Source of the DNA: Macrostomum hystrix
Lineage: Eukaryota > Platyhelminthes > Macrostomidae
Assembly: GCA_950097015.1 (NCBI GenBank)
Contig: CATNEN010000001.1
Coordinates: forward strand, 10,996,001 to 11,060,000
Length of the DNA stretch: 64,000 bases
Reading direction: 5' to 3'
This document shows, one piece after another, positions 19,837 to 30,776 of the stretch. A model generated the notes under the pieces. It was not told where the DNA came from and made no database searches. It saw only the letters and a list, made by a program, of their open reading frames with translations. The stretch's first letter is position 1; every line of letters begins with the position of its first letter. The position numbers and the translations under genes were made by a program.

Positions 19837-20844
19837 GTAAGTGGACTGAAGCTTAGAAGAAAGTGCGCCATTCGAAAATATTTGTTTCTCTCTTAGCAGT
19901 CACAGAAACTGAGAGCTTAAAGTTAATAGTTGTTAGTGATCGGAATGGTTTAGGCTGTTGAGTCAGGGCTCATAATGCAGCCTTTGTAGGCCCAGAGCTC
20001 AAGCCTTTACTGAATGAGCCTCAGCGACTGGTGCAGTCCCTCCAGGTTCAGCCAGGGTCACAGATAGCAGAGCAGGATCAGCTGTTGCAGCGTCTGTGGC
20101 CAGGAGTTGCTGGGCAGGAAGGACCATAGATGCCGAGGGCTCTGATTGGCAGGCGTCACATTCAATGGACTTGAACTTTCAAAGCTGCAGTGCAGCAGAT
20201 TCAGACAGAAGCAACATGGAGAGCAAATCCTGGCTGACAAGCGGTTAATCGGTAAATTTAATTCTCTTTATTAGCCATCTAAAGCAGTTTGACGAAAAGA
20301 TTTCCATTCAAGAAAATATGAACACGGATTTCATTGCATCAAAATCAGAGAAACTAAAAGCGATTCAAAACTGTGACTTTAATCATTTTATTCAATCTGC
20401 CACGAAACTAGAAATGAAAAGAACTCTCTCAGGTGTTCCTTTGCTCGATCTCACCTGAACTGCCCAAATTTGACCTGGCAAGCACTGAAGCAGCCAACAC
20501 TTGGCTTGGCTGTTTAAAACATTTTCATTGAACACAGACAAAGTACACTCTATTTCAGCTACTCAGTCCATCGTGAGTATCGAGTAGTATCAGCAGGGTT
20601 TTAGCAGACAGATTCGAGGCAGTTGGAGGACAGATCTGCGCATGCTCGAGGAACTCGGAGATCCGCAAATAGGTTGTGAAATTCATGAGATAAAGAATTG
20701 AGCAGCTCATATTCGTACTAGCGTAGATTATTTTAGAACTACTGAAAGTGAAAATTGGCTTGTCCGCCAGTTTTACAGACTTTCAGCAATAAATTAGGAA
20801 ACTGGCAGCTCACCGAGCGGTGTGTCAGCTGAGCTGATTGACAG
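19837..20844 (+). other. Intron 3 of the PAN/glycine-rich gene
   Basis: GTAAGT...TTGACAG, phase 1. No coding exon or recognisable mobile element seen inside. Confidence 0.55.
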
Positions 20845-21383
20845 AAACCATGGAAACCAATGGCGTGTCCACTGAAATCCCAGATGGCGTGAGTGGCGAC
20901 GGCGGCATCAACGGCACGGACGGCTGGCCGAAGAACGACTGGACTGGCGCTGGAGGAGCTGCCGGTCAGCCGGGTCTGGTGGCGCCCAATCGCCGCAACG
21001 ACCGCCCCCTCTACTCGTGCGGCGGTGCCGGCGCCGGCTGGCTCGGCTCAGCCCAGCCCAGCAACGAGTCCTTCGCTGATCCCGGAGGTCCCGGTCTGAG
21101 CCGCATCGACGGCTGGCTCGGCGGAGCTCGCAGCTCCTCCTGCCCCACTGGCGACGGCGGCTTCGGTGGAGGAGGCGCTGGCGGCGGCTGCTGCGCTGGC
21201 GATCGCATCGGTGCTTGCGGCGGAGGCGGCGGATTCAGCGGCGGAGGCGCCAGCTCATACCCGTCCCACTCGGGAGGCGGCGGCGGCTCCTTCTGCAGCG
21301 GCTTCGTCTACGCCACCGCCACCGGCGCCAACTCGGAGCCGCAGGGCCGCGTGCTGCTGACCGTGTCTGTGGCCTGCGGCTGA
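20845..21383 (+). CDS. PAN/glycine-rich secreted protein, terminal exon
   Basis: Acceptor after GAGCTGATTGACAG; stop TGA at 21381-21383. It encodes the second half of the glycine-rich domain: GGAGAGWLG, GDGGFGGGGAGGGCC, GACGGGGGFSGGGAS and HSGGGGGSFCSGF, ending VLLTVSVACG. This order (Gly-rich block with a CC pair, then GGGGGF/SGGG) closely follows the ALK glycine-rich domain. The full model of 1254 nt codes for about 417 residues: signal peptide, PAN, glycine-rich domain, stop. No membrane segment or kinase follows, so the product should be secreted. It is strongly GC-rich compared with its introns. Confidence 0.75.
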
Positions 21384-21420
21384 CGCTCAGAGCGAGGGGA
21401 AGCGCCAATCTGTGCCTCAG

Positions 21421-21600
21421 GTGGTGACAGGTGGTGACAGGTGGTGACAGGTGGTGACAGGTGGTGACAGTTAATGACAGGTGGTGACAGGTGATGACAG
21501 GTGATGACAGGTGGTGACAGGTGGTGACAGGTGGTGACAGGTGGTGACAGGTAGTGACAGGTAGTGACAGGTAGTGACAGGTAGTGACCGGTGATAACAG
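21421..21600. repeat. 10-bp tandem repeat in the 3' flank of the PAN/glycine-rich gene
   Basis: Eighteen 10-bp units of GTGGTGACAG with variants (GTAGTGACAG, GTGATGACAG). It starts about 40 bp after the stop codon, so it probably lies in the 3' untranslated region. Confidence 0.96.
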
Positions 21601-22952
21601 TCCCTAGTTGACAATGCCTTATCGAATCTTAAAAGATCTGACTTACCAATCTTATAATTTCATGCATGATCGCGTAAGTATTTATTTGGAGAATCTTACC
21701 AGATCTTGCAATGTATTGCATGAATGAGATAAGATCTTGCACGAAAAATTAATGATCTTGCAAGAATTGGTAAGATGTTAATGTATTCTTTTACTGCTTC
21801 GTACTAAATAAGCCTTTCGCTGCAGTTTAAATCCAACCTTCATTGGCTTAAATTATCAAGAAATACTTCTATAGCTAATTTTTAAACAACCCGGGAGGAT
21901 CTTATCTTTGTCTTATGTCTATAATCACGTAAATTTATAAATAAATTAAAATATGAATTTTTGAATGTCAAAATAAATGAATAAGATTGAATAACAACTG
22001 CAGTAAAAATTGCTATTAAACGAGCCTGTATAAAATATGATGCTACACTGGCAACACCCAAAATGGAATTTAAAGGATTTTTGTGTCAATATAAAGATGC
22101 AATAAATCCTTGCATTCATAAGATTTGCTCTTATAAATAATTTGCCATTTGTACTATTTCAGTAATATCATGCCCTGGTGCCATTTGTAGTGCAGTGTTG
22201 CAAGTGTAGACATTTTACAAACAGATCATAATTACACCGTGGTATTCCGTTGTATAATGGAAAATAAAATATAAGTACATCTATGCAACAAATGGCAAAA
22301 TAAATGGTATATGAAAGATAGGCCTACAGCTAAATAAAAAGCATTAGAATTTCATAAAAACGTCTGTAATTGTTACAATAAAATGAACATGCCGTCATTA
22401 TCAATCACAATCACAAGTTCCGTTTTACCACTTTCGAATCCGGCAAACGATTGACATCGCGTAGAAACCGGCAAACGATTGAATCTCCCAGTGGGCTGCC
22501 AACTGAAAAGAATGTGCAGTAAGCAAAAAATCTGCAGCGTTTAAGAGACAAGAGAACATTTTTAACAAGAATAACAAAACAACTTACGTGCAGAATTTAG
22601 TTGTGCTCATTTAGAGTCATTACCGGAACAACAAAATCCAGTTTGGTTTTTGCCAATGGTACCAAGATGCATTTTCATTTTAGATACTTCCAAATGACTT
22701 CAACCTGGTTTCCATAGCTGCCCCAATGCTGGACTAGGAATAAGTGAAGAAAGGTTAAGTTTAATTATATATAGAATTTTTAATCTAACAAAATATCAAC
22801 AAACACGGAAAAATATCTTGAAATAAGATTGGCTTGAAAAAGTAAAAATGTATATTTTATCTTTATATCTAACTTTTTCTTGTGATTTAGGGCCTTGAAT
22901 CTTGGGATCCTGATTGTGATAACTAGTTCTAATAATGAAAAACTCTAAATAC
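21601..22952. other. AT-rich spacer, no gene seen
   Basis: Includes loosely repeated AGATCTTGCA-type words around 21650-21780. No coding or mobile-element signature supported. Confidence 0.5.
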
Positions 22953-23307
22953 AAAGGGCCCGTTCTATAAAGCTTGCGTATCTCTAAGTTCAAACTTACG
23001 CTGCCGCAATGTCGTAAAGTGTTCGGTGAAGCCATCGTATCTTAAGATCGTTCTTAGATTTAAGAAGCTTCTTAAGTCACCGCACGTGCGTAAATTTGCG
23101 TTCGGTGAATCTTTCCTAAGTCACAGCGGCCTCCTAAGTACCGTCGTAAATCTAAGACAGGTCGGACCTGTCGTAAGTAACTTTTGCAGTGAAGACACCA
23201 ATAAAGCAAGCACAAATGATTATTTATATAAAGACTGTAGAAACTGTTTCAACATAGTTTTGTTTTTAAAAGTGAGTAGCAGGAAATAGCAATCGTCCTA
23301 TAATGGT

Positions 23308-24366
23308 TCACGGTGGCAGCAGCTGCATTATTCGCTGTCTCTCAGCTCGACCAGCAGCCGTGTCCTCAGCTGGTGCAGCTGGATTTTCAACTGCTGCTTC
23401 TATGGCCAGCGGTAGAGCTTCAGGCGGAAGTGGAACAGCTCTGGCCATCGCAAAATTGTGCAGCACGCAGCATGCCACGATAATGCTGCACACCTTGCTC
23501 GGATGAAACTGCAGAGCTCCTCCGCTGTGATCTAGACATCGAAATCTCGATTTCAGAACACCGAATGCCCTTTCGATAGTCACTCGAGTTCTACTCAGTC
23601 GCCTGTTGAAGTTTTGCTCGGAATTCGTCTGTGGGTCCCTGAACGGCGTCATCAGAAACGGTCGGAGCGGATAGCCCGCATCTCCAACCAAGAAGCCGGC
23701 GACAATCCCATCAGCGAGGAGGTCCTTCAGCGCAGATTGCTGAAAGATGAAGGAGTCGTGGCTGCTGCCGGGCCAACGTGCGACAACGTTGGTGAATGAG
23801 AGATTGGCAGTGCAGACTGCCTGAACATTGATCGAGTGAAATCCTTTCCGATTGATGAAGACTCCACCGTCGTCGATAGGACGCCGGATGCGGATGTGCG
23901 TGCAGTCGATGGCTCCAAGCACCTGGGGCACTCCGGCAATGTCAAAAAATGACCGAGCTGAAGCTGCCGCCGCCTGCTGATTGCATGGAAACGAAATGTG
24001 AGCAGGCGCCATGTCCTGAAGCAGCTTGCAAACGTCGGTGACAACTCCTGACGCTGTCACGCAACTGCAGTTGAAAACGTCCCCAATGACTCTGAGGAAG
24101 CTGCCCGTTGCAAAAAAGCGCATAGCCAGGCAAACCTGCAGCTCGACGGAAACTGCTCTGTTGCGACGCGTCTGACGTTGCAGTTGCGGCCGCAGCAGCT
24201 CAATGAGCTCGAGCAATGGTTGCCGTGGCAGCCGGTACCGCTCGAAAATCTCCTGATCAGTGAAGTCGAGAGGGTCGAGTCGATCCCGAAATCGTCTCTC
24301 AGTTCTCAAGGTGTGCTGAGCGAGTGTCAAGTCTAAGAAATTCATTTGGTGACTCTGGCATTCCAT
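23308..24366 (-). CDS. Harbinger DDE transposase (HARBI1-like nuclease)
   Basis: 352 residues without interruption; vertebrate HARBI1 is about 349 (known). DDE_Tnp_4 catalytic sites are visible: D154 in GAIDCTHI, D229 in LVGDAGYPL, E265 in VTIERAFGVLKSRF, with the conserved SSHDSFI at 202-208. The N-terminal region (about 25-115) contains helical segments with the pattern seen in HARBI1, including LAMRFFATGS. The enzyme cuts and joins the element ends in the nucleus and is known to need the Myb-like partner, which is encoded divergently at 24835. ATG at 24366 is the first in frame; an alternative Met lies at residue 8. Confidence 0.95.
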   Translation of the reverse strand: MECQSHQMNFLDLTLAQHTLRTERRFRDRLDPLDFTDQEIFERYRLPRQPLLELIELLRPQLQRQTRRNRAVSVELQVCLAMRFFATGSFLRVIGDVFNCSCVTASGVVTDVCKLLQDMAPAHISFPCNQQAAAASARSFFDIAGVPQVLGAIDCTHIRIRRPIDDGGVFINRKGFHSINVQAVCTANLSFTNVVARWPGSSHDSFIFQQSALKDLLADGIVAGFLVGDAGYPLRPFLMTPFRDPQTNSEQNFNRRLSRTRVTIERAFGVLKSRFRCLDHSGGALQFHPSKVCSIIVACCVLHNFAMARAVPLPPEALPLAIEAAVENPAAPAEDTAAGRAERQRIMQLLPP

Positions 24367-24834
24367 TAAACTAGGTCTCCTATATTTCGGCTGGGGCTCA
24401 ATTCCTTCAATTCTAAAGGAAAGAATTGTTTAACTGATTAAGTTAAAACCGATTTAACCAAGTGTGGGTTGTAAAAACGGGAGCAGCAGGTGGTCATAAA
24501 TTCCCCAGCCAATCAGATATATGTAAGTCATCCTTTGTGAAATGCCGCCTCAGGCCGACCTGAGGATAATTGCGCGCCGGGCTGGTTTATAACTTTCGCA
24601 TCACCTCATTGATCTTTCCGCCAATGAATGCAATCCATACTCCGCAACATTGAAACGCATCACCTTCTCTCTCGTTAACGCCTCTCTCTCTCTAACACTA
24701 ACGTAACAACCTTAGCACCCCCGCAGGCTGCGGGTGTTAGAGAGAGAAGGTGATGCGCCAATCAAAGTCAATGGAGTAGCAATATAAGGGCTGAACGAAG
24801 ATAAGCAGATCCTTGTGAATGTGCCAGACAAGCC
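24367..24834. promoter_or_regulatory. Divergent promoter region between the two Harbinger genes
   Basis: A 468-bp gap between oppositely oriented start codons must carry both promoters. AATATAAGG near 24780 is a TATA-like box about 50 bp before the Myb/SANT ATG. It also contains a perfect 18-bp inverted repeat (24656-24673 and 24740-24757). Confidence 0.5.
24656..24757. repeat. Perfect 18-bp inverted repeat in the Harbinger divergent promoter
   Basis: CGCATCACCTTCTCTCTC at 24656-24673 is the exact reverse complement of 24740-24757. The 66-bp spacer contains CT-rich repeats and AGCACCCCCGCAGGCTGCGGGTG, itself partly palindromic. It lies midway between the genes, so it could bind a dimeric regulator. 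Confidence 0.85.
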
Positions 24835-25635
24835 ATGAGTTCCAACGCAGCTCTGAAACGCGCGGCCAACTGGTCCATGATCGAAATCGAGACACTGCAG
24901 GAGGCAACGACCAAGCGCAAAAATTACTTGGAGAGCTCCGCTAATACTGTCGAAGCAAATTTACGCAAAAAACGCGGATGGCAGCAAATTGCCGATATCG
25001 TGAATTCAGTCGGCGGACAAGGACGATCAGCCGAGAACTGCCGCAAGCGGTGGTCCGATTTCAAGAGTCAACTGAAGCACAAGGTCGCCAGCATCCGCAA
25101 GGAGCAAGCTAAGACAGGAGGCGGTCCGTCGCAGGCCCCGCAGTTGTCGAGCTTCGAGGAGAAGGCTGCGCAGTCGATCCGACCCCAGGTCGTGGAAGGT
25201 GTGCCATTCGGTGTTGACACGTTGCAGTTGCCTGCATCTAAGGGACAGGCTGCGTCATCAAGCTCGGTGGCTGCTAGTTCACCTGCTGGTAAATCTGTCG
25301 AAGAGGTTGGCAGATGTGCATCGCCTGAGTACGACACTGCCGACGATGGAGACAGCGAAGAGTCTGCTGCCACCCCTGCTGCCGCTTCTACTGCCAAGAA
25401 CAAGAAGCGTCAGACAGATCAAAGCAAGCTTGAGCTGATTGGATCCTTGGAAACAAAACGTCTCCGGGTGGAGGAAGACCGACTGAAGATCGAAACTGAC
25501 CGATTTTTCGTCGAGAAAGAGAGGCTGCAGATCGAGGGGGAGCGTCTACGCATTGAGCAGGAGAGACTGGCGATCGAAAAGGAGACAAGAAAGAATTTTG
25601 ATAGTAGGCAATTGGTCCATTTTAATGACGTGTAG
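24835..25635 (+). CDS. Harbinger Myb/SANT-like DNA-binding protein
   Basis: 266 residues, intact. Residues about 12-95 form a Myb/SANT-like domain of the type in NAIF1: WSMIEIETLQEA, RGWQQIADIVNS and CRKRWSDFKSQLK are its three helices. A low-complexity Ala/Ser linker follows (about 120-195). The C-terminal 60 residues are a long charged helix with seven-residue repeats (RLKIETD, RLQIEGE, RLRIEQE, RLAIEKE), likely a coiled coil for dimerisation or transposase contact. In known Harbinger systems this partner brings the transposase to the nucleus and to the transposon ends. Divergent to the transposase within the same TIRs. Confidence 0.92.
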   Translation: MSSNAALKRAANWSMIEIETLQEATTKRKNYLESSANTVEANLRKKRGWQQIADIVNSVGGQGRSAENCRKRWSDFKSQLKHKVASIRKEQAKTGGGPSQAPQLSSFEEKAAQSIRPQVVEGVPFGVDTLQLPASKGQAASSSSVAASSPAGKSVEEVGRCASPEYDTADDGDSEESAATPAAASTAKNKKRQTDQSKLELIGSLETKRLRVEEDRLKIETDRFFVEKERLQIEGERLRIEQERLAIEKETRKNFDSRQLVHFNDV

Positions 25636-26033
25636 GCCTTCTTTCTCTGAGTATCAAGGACCTGTGTCTTTTTTTAATGTGTTGTGGCAACTGTAGTTAA
25701 ATATAATGGTGTTGTGAACCAAGGGCAATACAGTATTGCCGTTCGATATTTTTGTCTATTGATATGAAAATGTGAGTGTCATTCGTTACTTGAATTACTT
25801 AATAAGTACAGCATGCGTCTCAAAGATAACTAAAAAGGGACGGTAAAAATTCCGCTTACGGTAAAAGTAAGACGCCAGTGCTAAAGTTTGATCGCAGCCC
25901 CTGCGTAAGTTACGACGCATCTGCGAAAGTTTCTCCGAACGCACGTAAGAACATTCTCAGACAGTTCTTAGTTCTCGTGCGTAAGTTAGAGCGTACGACG
26001 GAACTTACGAAAGCTTTATAGAACGGGCCCAAA

Positions 26034-27013
26034 TATTTTAACAAAAATTGTATAAAATATACTATAATTATTGTAATACCCTCTAAATTTATCAGTATAG
26101 TCTTTATAGACAGGGGGCGGTGGAACATTTTTTCTAGGGGTGGCAGAAGCCATAGTCAGGAAGGTGGCCTTTTTCGTCGAAAATTCCGGCGTGCAAAGGC
26201 ATAGCCAAAGATATTCGGCGTACATTCGGCGTACATTTGGTCTGCCTTGCAACAGTTGGCGTACATTCAGCATATGCCATGTACGCCGCAAATATGTGGC
26301 ATGATATGGGATATAAGGTTGGCATATGAGGCAGTGCTAATTCTCTATTATGTCTACCGTATATTCTTATTCAAATCTCTGCCAAAACTTTACGGTAATC
26401 TTTGGGTGTGTTCGAGTTGCTAAGAATGAGTTAAAATACTTAAAATGAAATAGTCGTACTTCGCCAAATGGGTTATACAGACGCACTACTGCCCTGTGAC
26501 GGGCGTCACCCAAAATCAGTCTGAGTCACTTAATGCCGTGTTTCTACGCGGGGAAAAAATAGAAAAACGTCCCTTGACGATTGCATCTTTAGTCTTTACC
26601 AAGCATCAGTCTTCTACAAAAACGAAATTCTTCATGGTCTCTGTGGCCTAGGCGAGTATGTTCTGAAACCCGAGTATCAGTATATGAAACAAACACCAGA
26701 TACCGTGGTGCCTTCTCCAGCGATATCACTTGAACAAATCGCAGTTACAATCAAGATCCGCAAGATTAGCAAATATCACGTGACAATTTTGCGCAATACT
26801 TTAAGCTCGTCATCGGTTCCGAGCTCCTCTAAAGATACTGGCAGTAGTAGGGGTTAACAGAACACGGCCGACAGAGCGGAGATAGGAGGCAGGGTAATGC
26901 ATTAAGATAGGGATGGAAGCACTTATCTCATTACAAGGGGTACGGCTAACACTGCAGAGATAGGATGATAGGCCGGTTGTTTTCTTTGCACTAGAATGGG
27001 AGTGGATATTAAA
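26034..27013. other. Spacer between Harbinger and piggyBac
   Basis: No gene supported. Around 26210-26290 the word GGCGTACATT is repeated three times near a mirrored GTACGCC, but without clear element ends. Confidence 0.45.
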
Positions 27014-28314
27014 TAATTCGTCACGTTGAAGAGTCAGCTAGCTGAAATAAAAAGGACACATGCCATCATTCTCTATATGGGAATTGTGCGAAAGCCTGAA
27101 ATCCAGGGCTACTGGGGCTACCAGCAGATTCCACGACAGCCAGTTGTTCCAAAGCGAAAGCTGCTGTCACGGAACCGATTTCAGCAGATTCTTTCATATC
27201 TGAGGTTCTATGATTGCCGCGACGCCGACGCTACAGATCCACTGCACAAAATCCGGCCATTTCTTAACAGCTTTCGGCAAGCATGTCAGAGCAACTTTAT
27301 ACCGGGCAGGGATATAGCAGTTGATGAGGAACTAGTTCATCACAAAGGCAGGGTGGCATTTAAGCAGTATATCCCGACCAAGCGTGCTAGGTATGATATA
27401 AAGACCTACTGCCTGTGTGACTCGAAAACCGGCTACCTGTGGAATGTCCTAGTCCACTCAACATCTGAAGAAAACAACAAATTCGGCTCAGAGTTCAGTG
27501 GCCACAATCTGTCCATAGCGAGCGCATCGTCGCTGAGCTTTCCAAAGACCTGTTCGATCTTAGTCATCGAATATTCGTTGACAGCTTTTTCTGTTCTTAT
27601 CGCTTAGCAATGTTCCTCCTTGAGCAAAAAACTGACGGGAACCATTCGCTGCAACCGAGGCATCCCGCCGGAGCTCCTCCAACTGCCAACACCGGCTCCA
27701 TCACATCGCTACATGCGTAGCGGCGATGTCATGACTGTCAAAGTATCGGACCGGAAGGCAAGCGGGGTTAAAACTCTGTACCTCATCGATACGTTCGGAA
27801 CAGCAAAGAGCATTGAGCGTCAACGAGTTCGAAAAGGAGGCCAGGTCGAAGTGATCCGCAAGCCAGTGACAGTGATTGATTACAAAAAGTCAATGGGCGG
27901 TGTTGACAGACTGGACTCTGCACTTCAGCCATACCATCCGACCAGGAAGATGTACCGCTGGCACCAGAAGCTCGGCATTCATTTCCTGCTGCAGCTGGCG
28001 CACAATTCGTGGATCTTTTACCACCTGTCAGGCGGCACACGCAAGTTTTTGAATTTTGTGGAGCAGCTGGTTGTTGTCCTCATCGACAGCACTGGGCCAG
28101 GCAAGAAGCGGTGCTTTCGCCCTGCGCATGCAGCTGCTGGACCTGCTGGCTCGCATCTTCCCTTCAAGCTGGCTGCGACGCCTGGAAACCAGCGTCCCGC
28201 TCGTCGCTGCAGTTTGCTATCAAAACGGCAGATGGCAATCGCACTTTCTTCAGCTGCCAGGAGTGCCCCGGTCAGCCTGGCCTCTGTGTCCCCGAATGCT
28301 TTCGTCAATGGAAC
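27014..28314 (+). pseudogene. piggyBac transposase, frame-broken and 5'-incomplete
   Basis: A DDE_Tnp_1_7 transposase remnant. It starts at a segment reading ILYMGIVRKPEIQGYW, so the usual N-terminal region is missing. The three catalytic Asp codons remain: IAVDEELV (27323), VDSFF (27580, in a different frame) and MGGVDRLD (27905). Breaks: a frame change near 27480-27515, and another at the six-A run 27626-27631, where one extra A would explain the shift. The C-terminal cysteine-rich finger (SCQECPGQPGLC, 28240-28295) is in yet another frame. After FRQWN at 28314 a LINE begins, so stop codon and 3' end are separated or lost. Inactive as written. Confidence 0.88.
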
Positions 28315-30776
28315 AGCCGCAACAGCAACAGCGCGAGCTCATCGTCGGTGACTTCAATCTGCACCACACCAGCTGGGGCAGCGAGCCAGACCAAGGCCCA
28401 GAAGGCGCAGCTCAGGCCCAATGCCTCATCAACTGGTGCAGCTCTACGAGTTACCACATCCTGAACAGCGGCGACCACACATGCACCGACCGCAAATCCG
28501 GTCGCACCAGCGTGCCTGATCTCTCCATAGCGAGCCAGTCCATCGCCAACCTGTGCAAATGGCAGCCCCTTTGTGAGCTAGGCTCCGATCACAAGCCCAT
28601 CCTCATCACTGTCGACGAGTCTCGGGAAACGCTGACCTCCCGCCCGCGCTTCGGGTGGGCCTGGAAGAAAGCGGACTGGACCAGTTACCAGACCCAACTT
28701 GAGAGCCTCCAGAGTGACCTTCACAAAGGCTCGATCCAGACCCAGATCAAGAGACTGTGCTCCAGGATGCTGGCGGCTGCCAAAGCCAGCATCCCCCTCA
28801 AGAAGATCTCTAGCAAAAACAAGCCGTGCTGGGATGATGAGCTGAGTAATCTTCGCAACGAGAGAAATCGACTGCGTGAATCCGGGGCCGTCCCCGAGAT
28901 CTGGCTTTCGAAAAGCCATGACCTGACCAAGCGCTGTGCTGATAAGAAGGCGACCTTCTGGCACGACTATGTCCATAGCCTGGGTGAGCCCGCCGACCCG
29001 AAGCAGGTCTGGCGCACTGTGAAATGCCTCAGCTCAGGTGACAAAGGCAGCGCTCCCAACGAGTCCCTCGTCGTGGATGGCAAAGACCTCCCAACGGATA
29101 AGGACAAAGCCAATGCCTTTGGCCGCTATTACGAGGAGGTCAGCACGCTGCACCATGATGCGCCCGACCGTAAGGTCAAAGTGAGCATCGCCAACCGGCT
29201 CGCGAGCTACCAAGCTGGCGACCCTGAGTTCTCCAGGGACTTTACCCCGGGTGAACTTCAGCGGGCTCTTTCCAAACTGGACCCCAACAAGAAGTGCGGC
29301 CCAGACGACATTGAAGCCGCTTTCTTCCTGCACCTGCCGCAATCTTGGCGTGACGCCTGGCTATGTGTCTTTAACAGATGCTGGAAGCTTGGGCACTGCC
29401 CAGGGGTCTGGAAGAAAGCCATCATTGTTCCCCTGCTCAAGGACGGCAAAGATCCGAAAGACTGTAGCAGCTATCGACCGGTGAGCCTCACCTCCATCTG
29501 TGGAAAAATCCTAGAGCGGCTGGTCCTGGACCGGCTCTTCTACTGGCTCGAGCTCCACCAGGTCATCCAACCCTGGCAAGCAGGTTTCCAACGTGGCCGC
29601 AGCTGCGAGGAACAAGTTGCCAGGCTAGTCCAGGAGATCCAGGACGGCTGGGAGCAGAAGCCGCACCTCAAAACTATTGCGATCACCCTGGACTGCTCCA
29701 GAGCCTTCGACCGCGTCTGGCGATCTCGCCTGATCGAACGCCTAATGGAGGAGGGCACCCCGGCCTGCATGGTCAGATGGTTTGCCAGCTTCCTGGAAGG
29801 TCGTCAAATCGCTGTCTGTGTTGGATCCGCCATCGGGAAATGGCGGCGCCTCCGTGAGGGAGTTCCCCAAGGCGCTGTCTGCTCTCCTGTCCTCTTTCTG
29901 CTGTATGTCAACGACTGGGCCGGCAAGACCATCCCCCAGGTCAACTACAGCGGCTTCGCCGACGATCTCGCCATCTGGGCCACTGGTCGCAGCATCGAGG
30001 ACATCAGATCTCGGCTCCAAAGGGCCCTCGAGCTCATTGAGACCTGGGCCTCTAACCTGAGAATCGAGATTAACCCAAATAAGACTGCGTGCTGCCTCTT
30101 CTCCCGCGACCGTGCCGATCGTGGTCGACATTTAGCCTTCACCGTCCTGGGCAAAGCCCTCCCCATCAAAACCGAAATCCGCTTTCTCGGAGTTTGGATC
30201 GACCAGAGCCTTCTTTTCTCCACCCACACCAAGTACATCAAAGACAAGCTCTCGCAGCGCGTCTCCGTCCTTCGCGCCCTGGCCCACCGCGAGTGGGGCT
30301 TTGACCGCTCGCTCCTCCTTAAAGTCTACAAAGCTGTGGTGGAGTCAGTGGTTTGGCACGCGGCTGCCGCCTGGACCCCCTGGCTCTCCAAATCCAGGCT
30401 TGAAGACCTGGACCGAGTGCAGCGCGAAGCCCTCAGGGTTGTGACCGGCCTCCCAAGGTCCGCGCCCACCGAGGCGATCTACCTTGAGGCTGGCTCCACT
30501 CCCATCAGCATTGAGGCCAAATGGCGGGCGCTGGTGGCCTACGAGAAGGTCCTGCGCAGACCGGAGGGAGACCCTTGGCGCACCGTCTGCGAGCGGCACC
30601 ATGACGTCCGCAATCAGAACAACAGGGGTCTCCGCGAGCAAGCCAGGCAGCCGGGCCCCCCGTCGAGAGGGTCACTGGGTGCGAGCCCCACCATGGAAAT
30701 CCCTGGCCGACCTGAAGATCACCATCCACACGCAACTCCTGGACGCTGTCCACAGAGGCGAGCAGAGACGAAATAA
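28315..30776 (+). mobile_element. 5'-truncated non-LTR retrotransposon (LINE), coding part intact
   Basis: From about 28330 to the stop at 30774-30776 the frame encodes the C-terminal half of an AP-type endonuclease (GDFN at 28347-28358, GSDHKPI at 28581-28601) and a full reverse transcriptase: YRPVSLTSICGKILERL, GFQRGRSCEEQ, the catalytic pair in FADD (29955-29966), and VPQGAVCSPVLF. The C-terminal segment (RVQREALRVVTGLPRS) resembles Jockey/ingi-type LINEs; the exact clade is uncertain. The open frame upstream of 28315 is piggyBac sequence read out of frame, so the ATG-like start at 28056 is not real. Loss of ORF1 and the endonuclease front is typical 5' truncation. No convincing poly(A) tail or target duplication found after 30776. 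Confidence 0.9.

Larger units (their letters stand above)
22956..26030. mobile_element. Complete PIF/Harbinger DNA transposon
   Basis: Perfect 20-bp terminal inverted repeats: GGGCCCGTTCTATAAAGCTT at 22956-22975 and its reverse complement at 26011-26030. A 3-bp AAA target duplication flanks both sides (22953-22955, 26031-26033), as known for Harbinger. Subterminal regions on both sides are rich in CTTACG/CGTAAG words, plausible binding sites for the element's own proteins. It carries two divergent uninterrupted genes, a DDE transposase and a Myb/SANT protein, the known Harbinger pair. It looks autonomous and recent. Confidence 0.96.

Noticed and set aside
28056-28330. N-terminal ~90 codons of the 906-codon LINE frame
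   Set aside because: This is piggyBac transposase sequence read out of frame; LINE homology begins near 28330.
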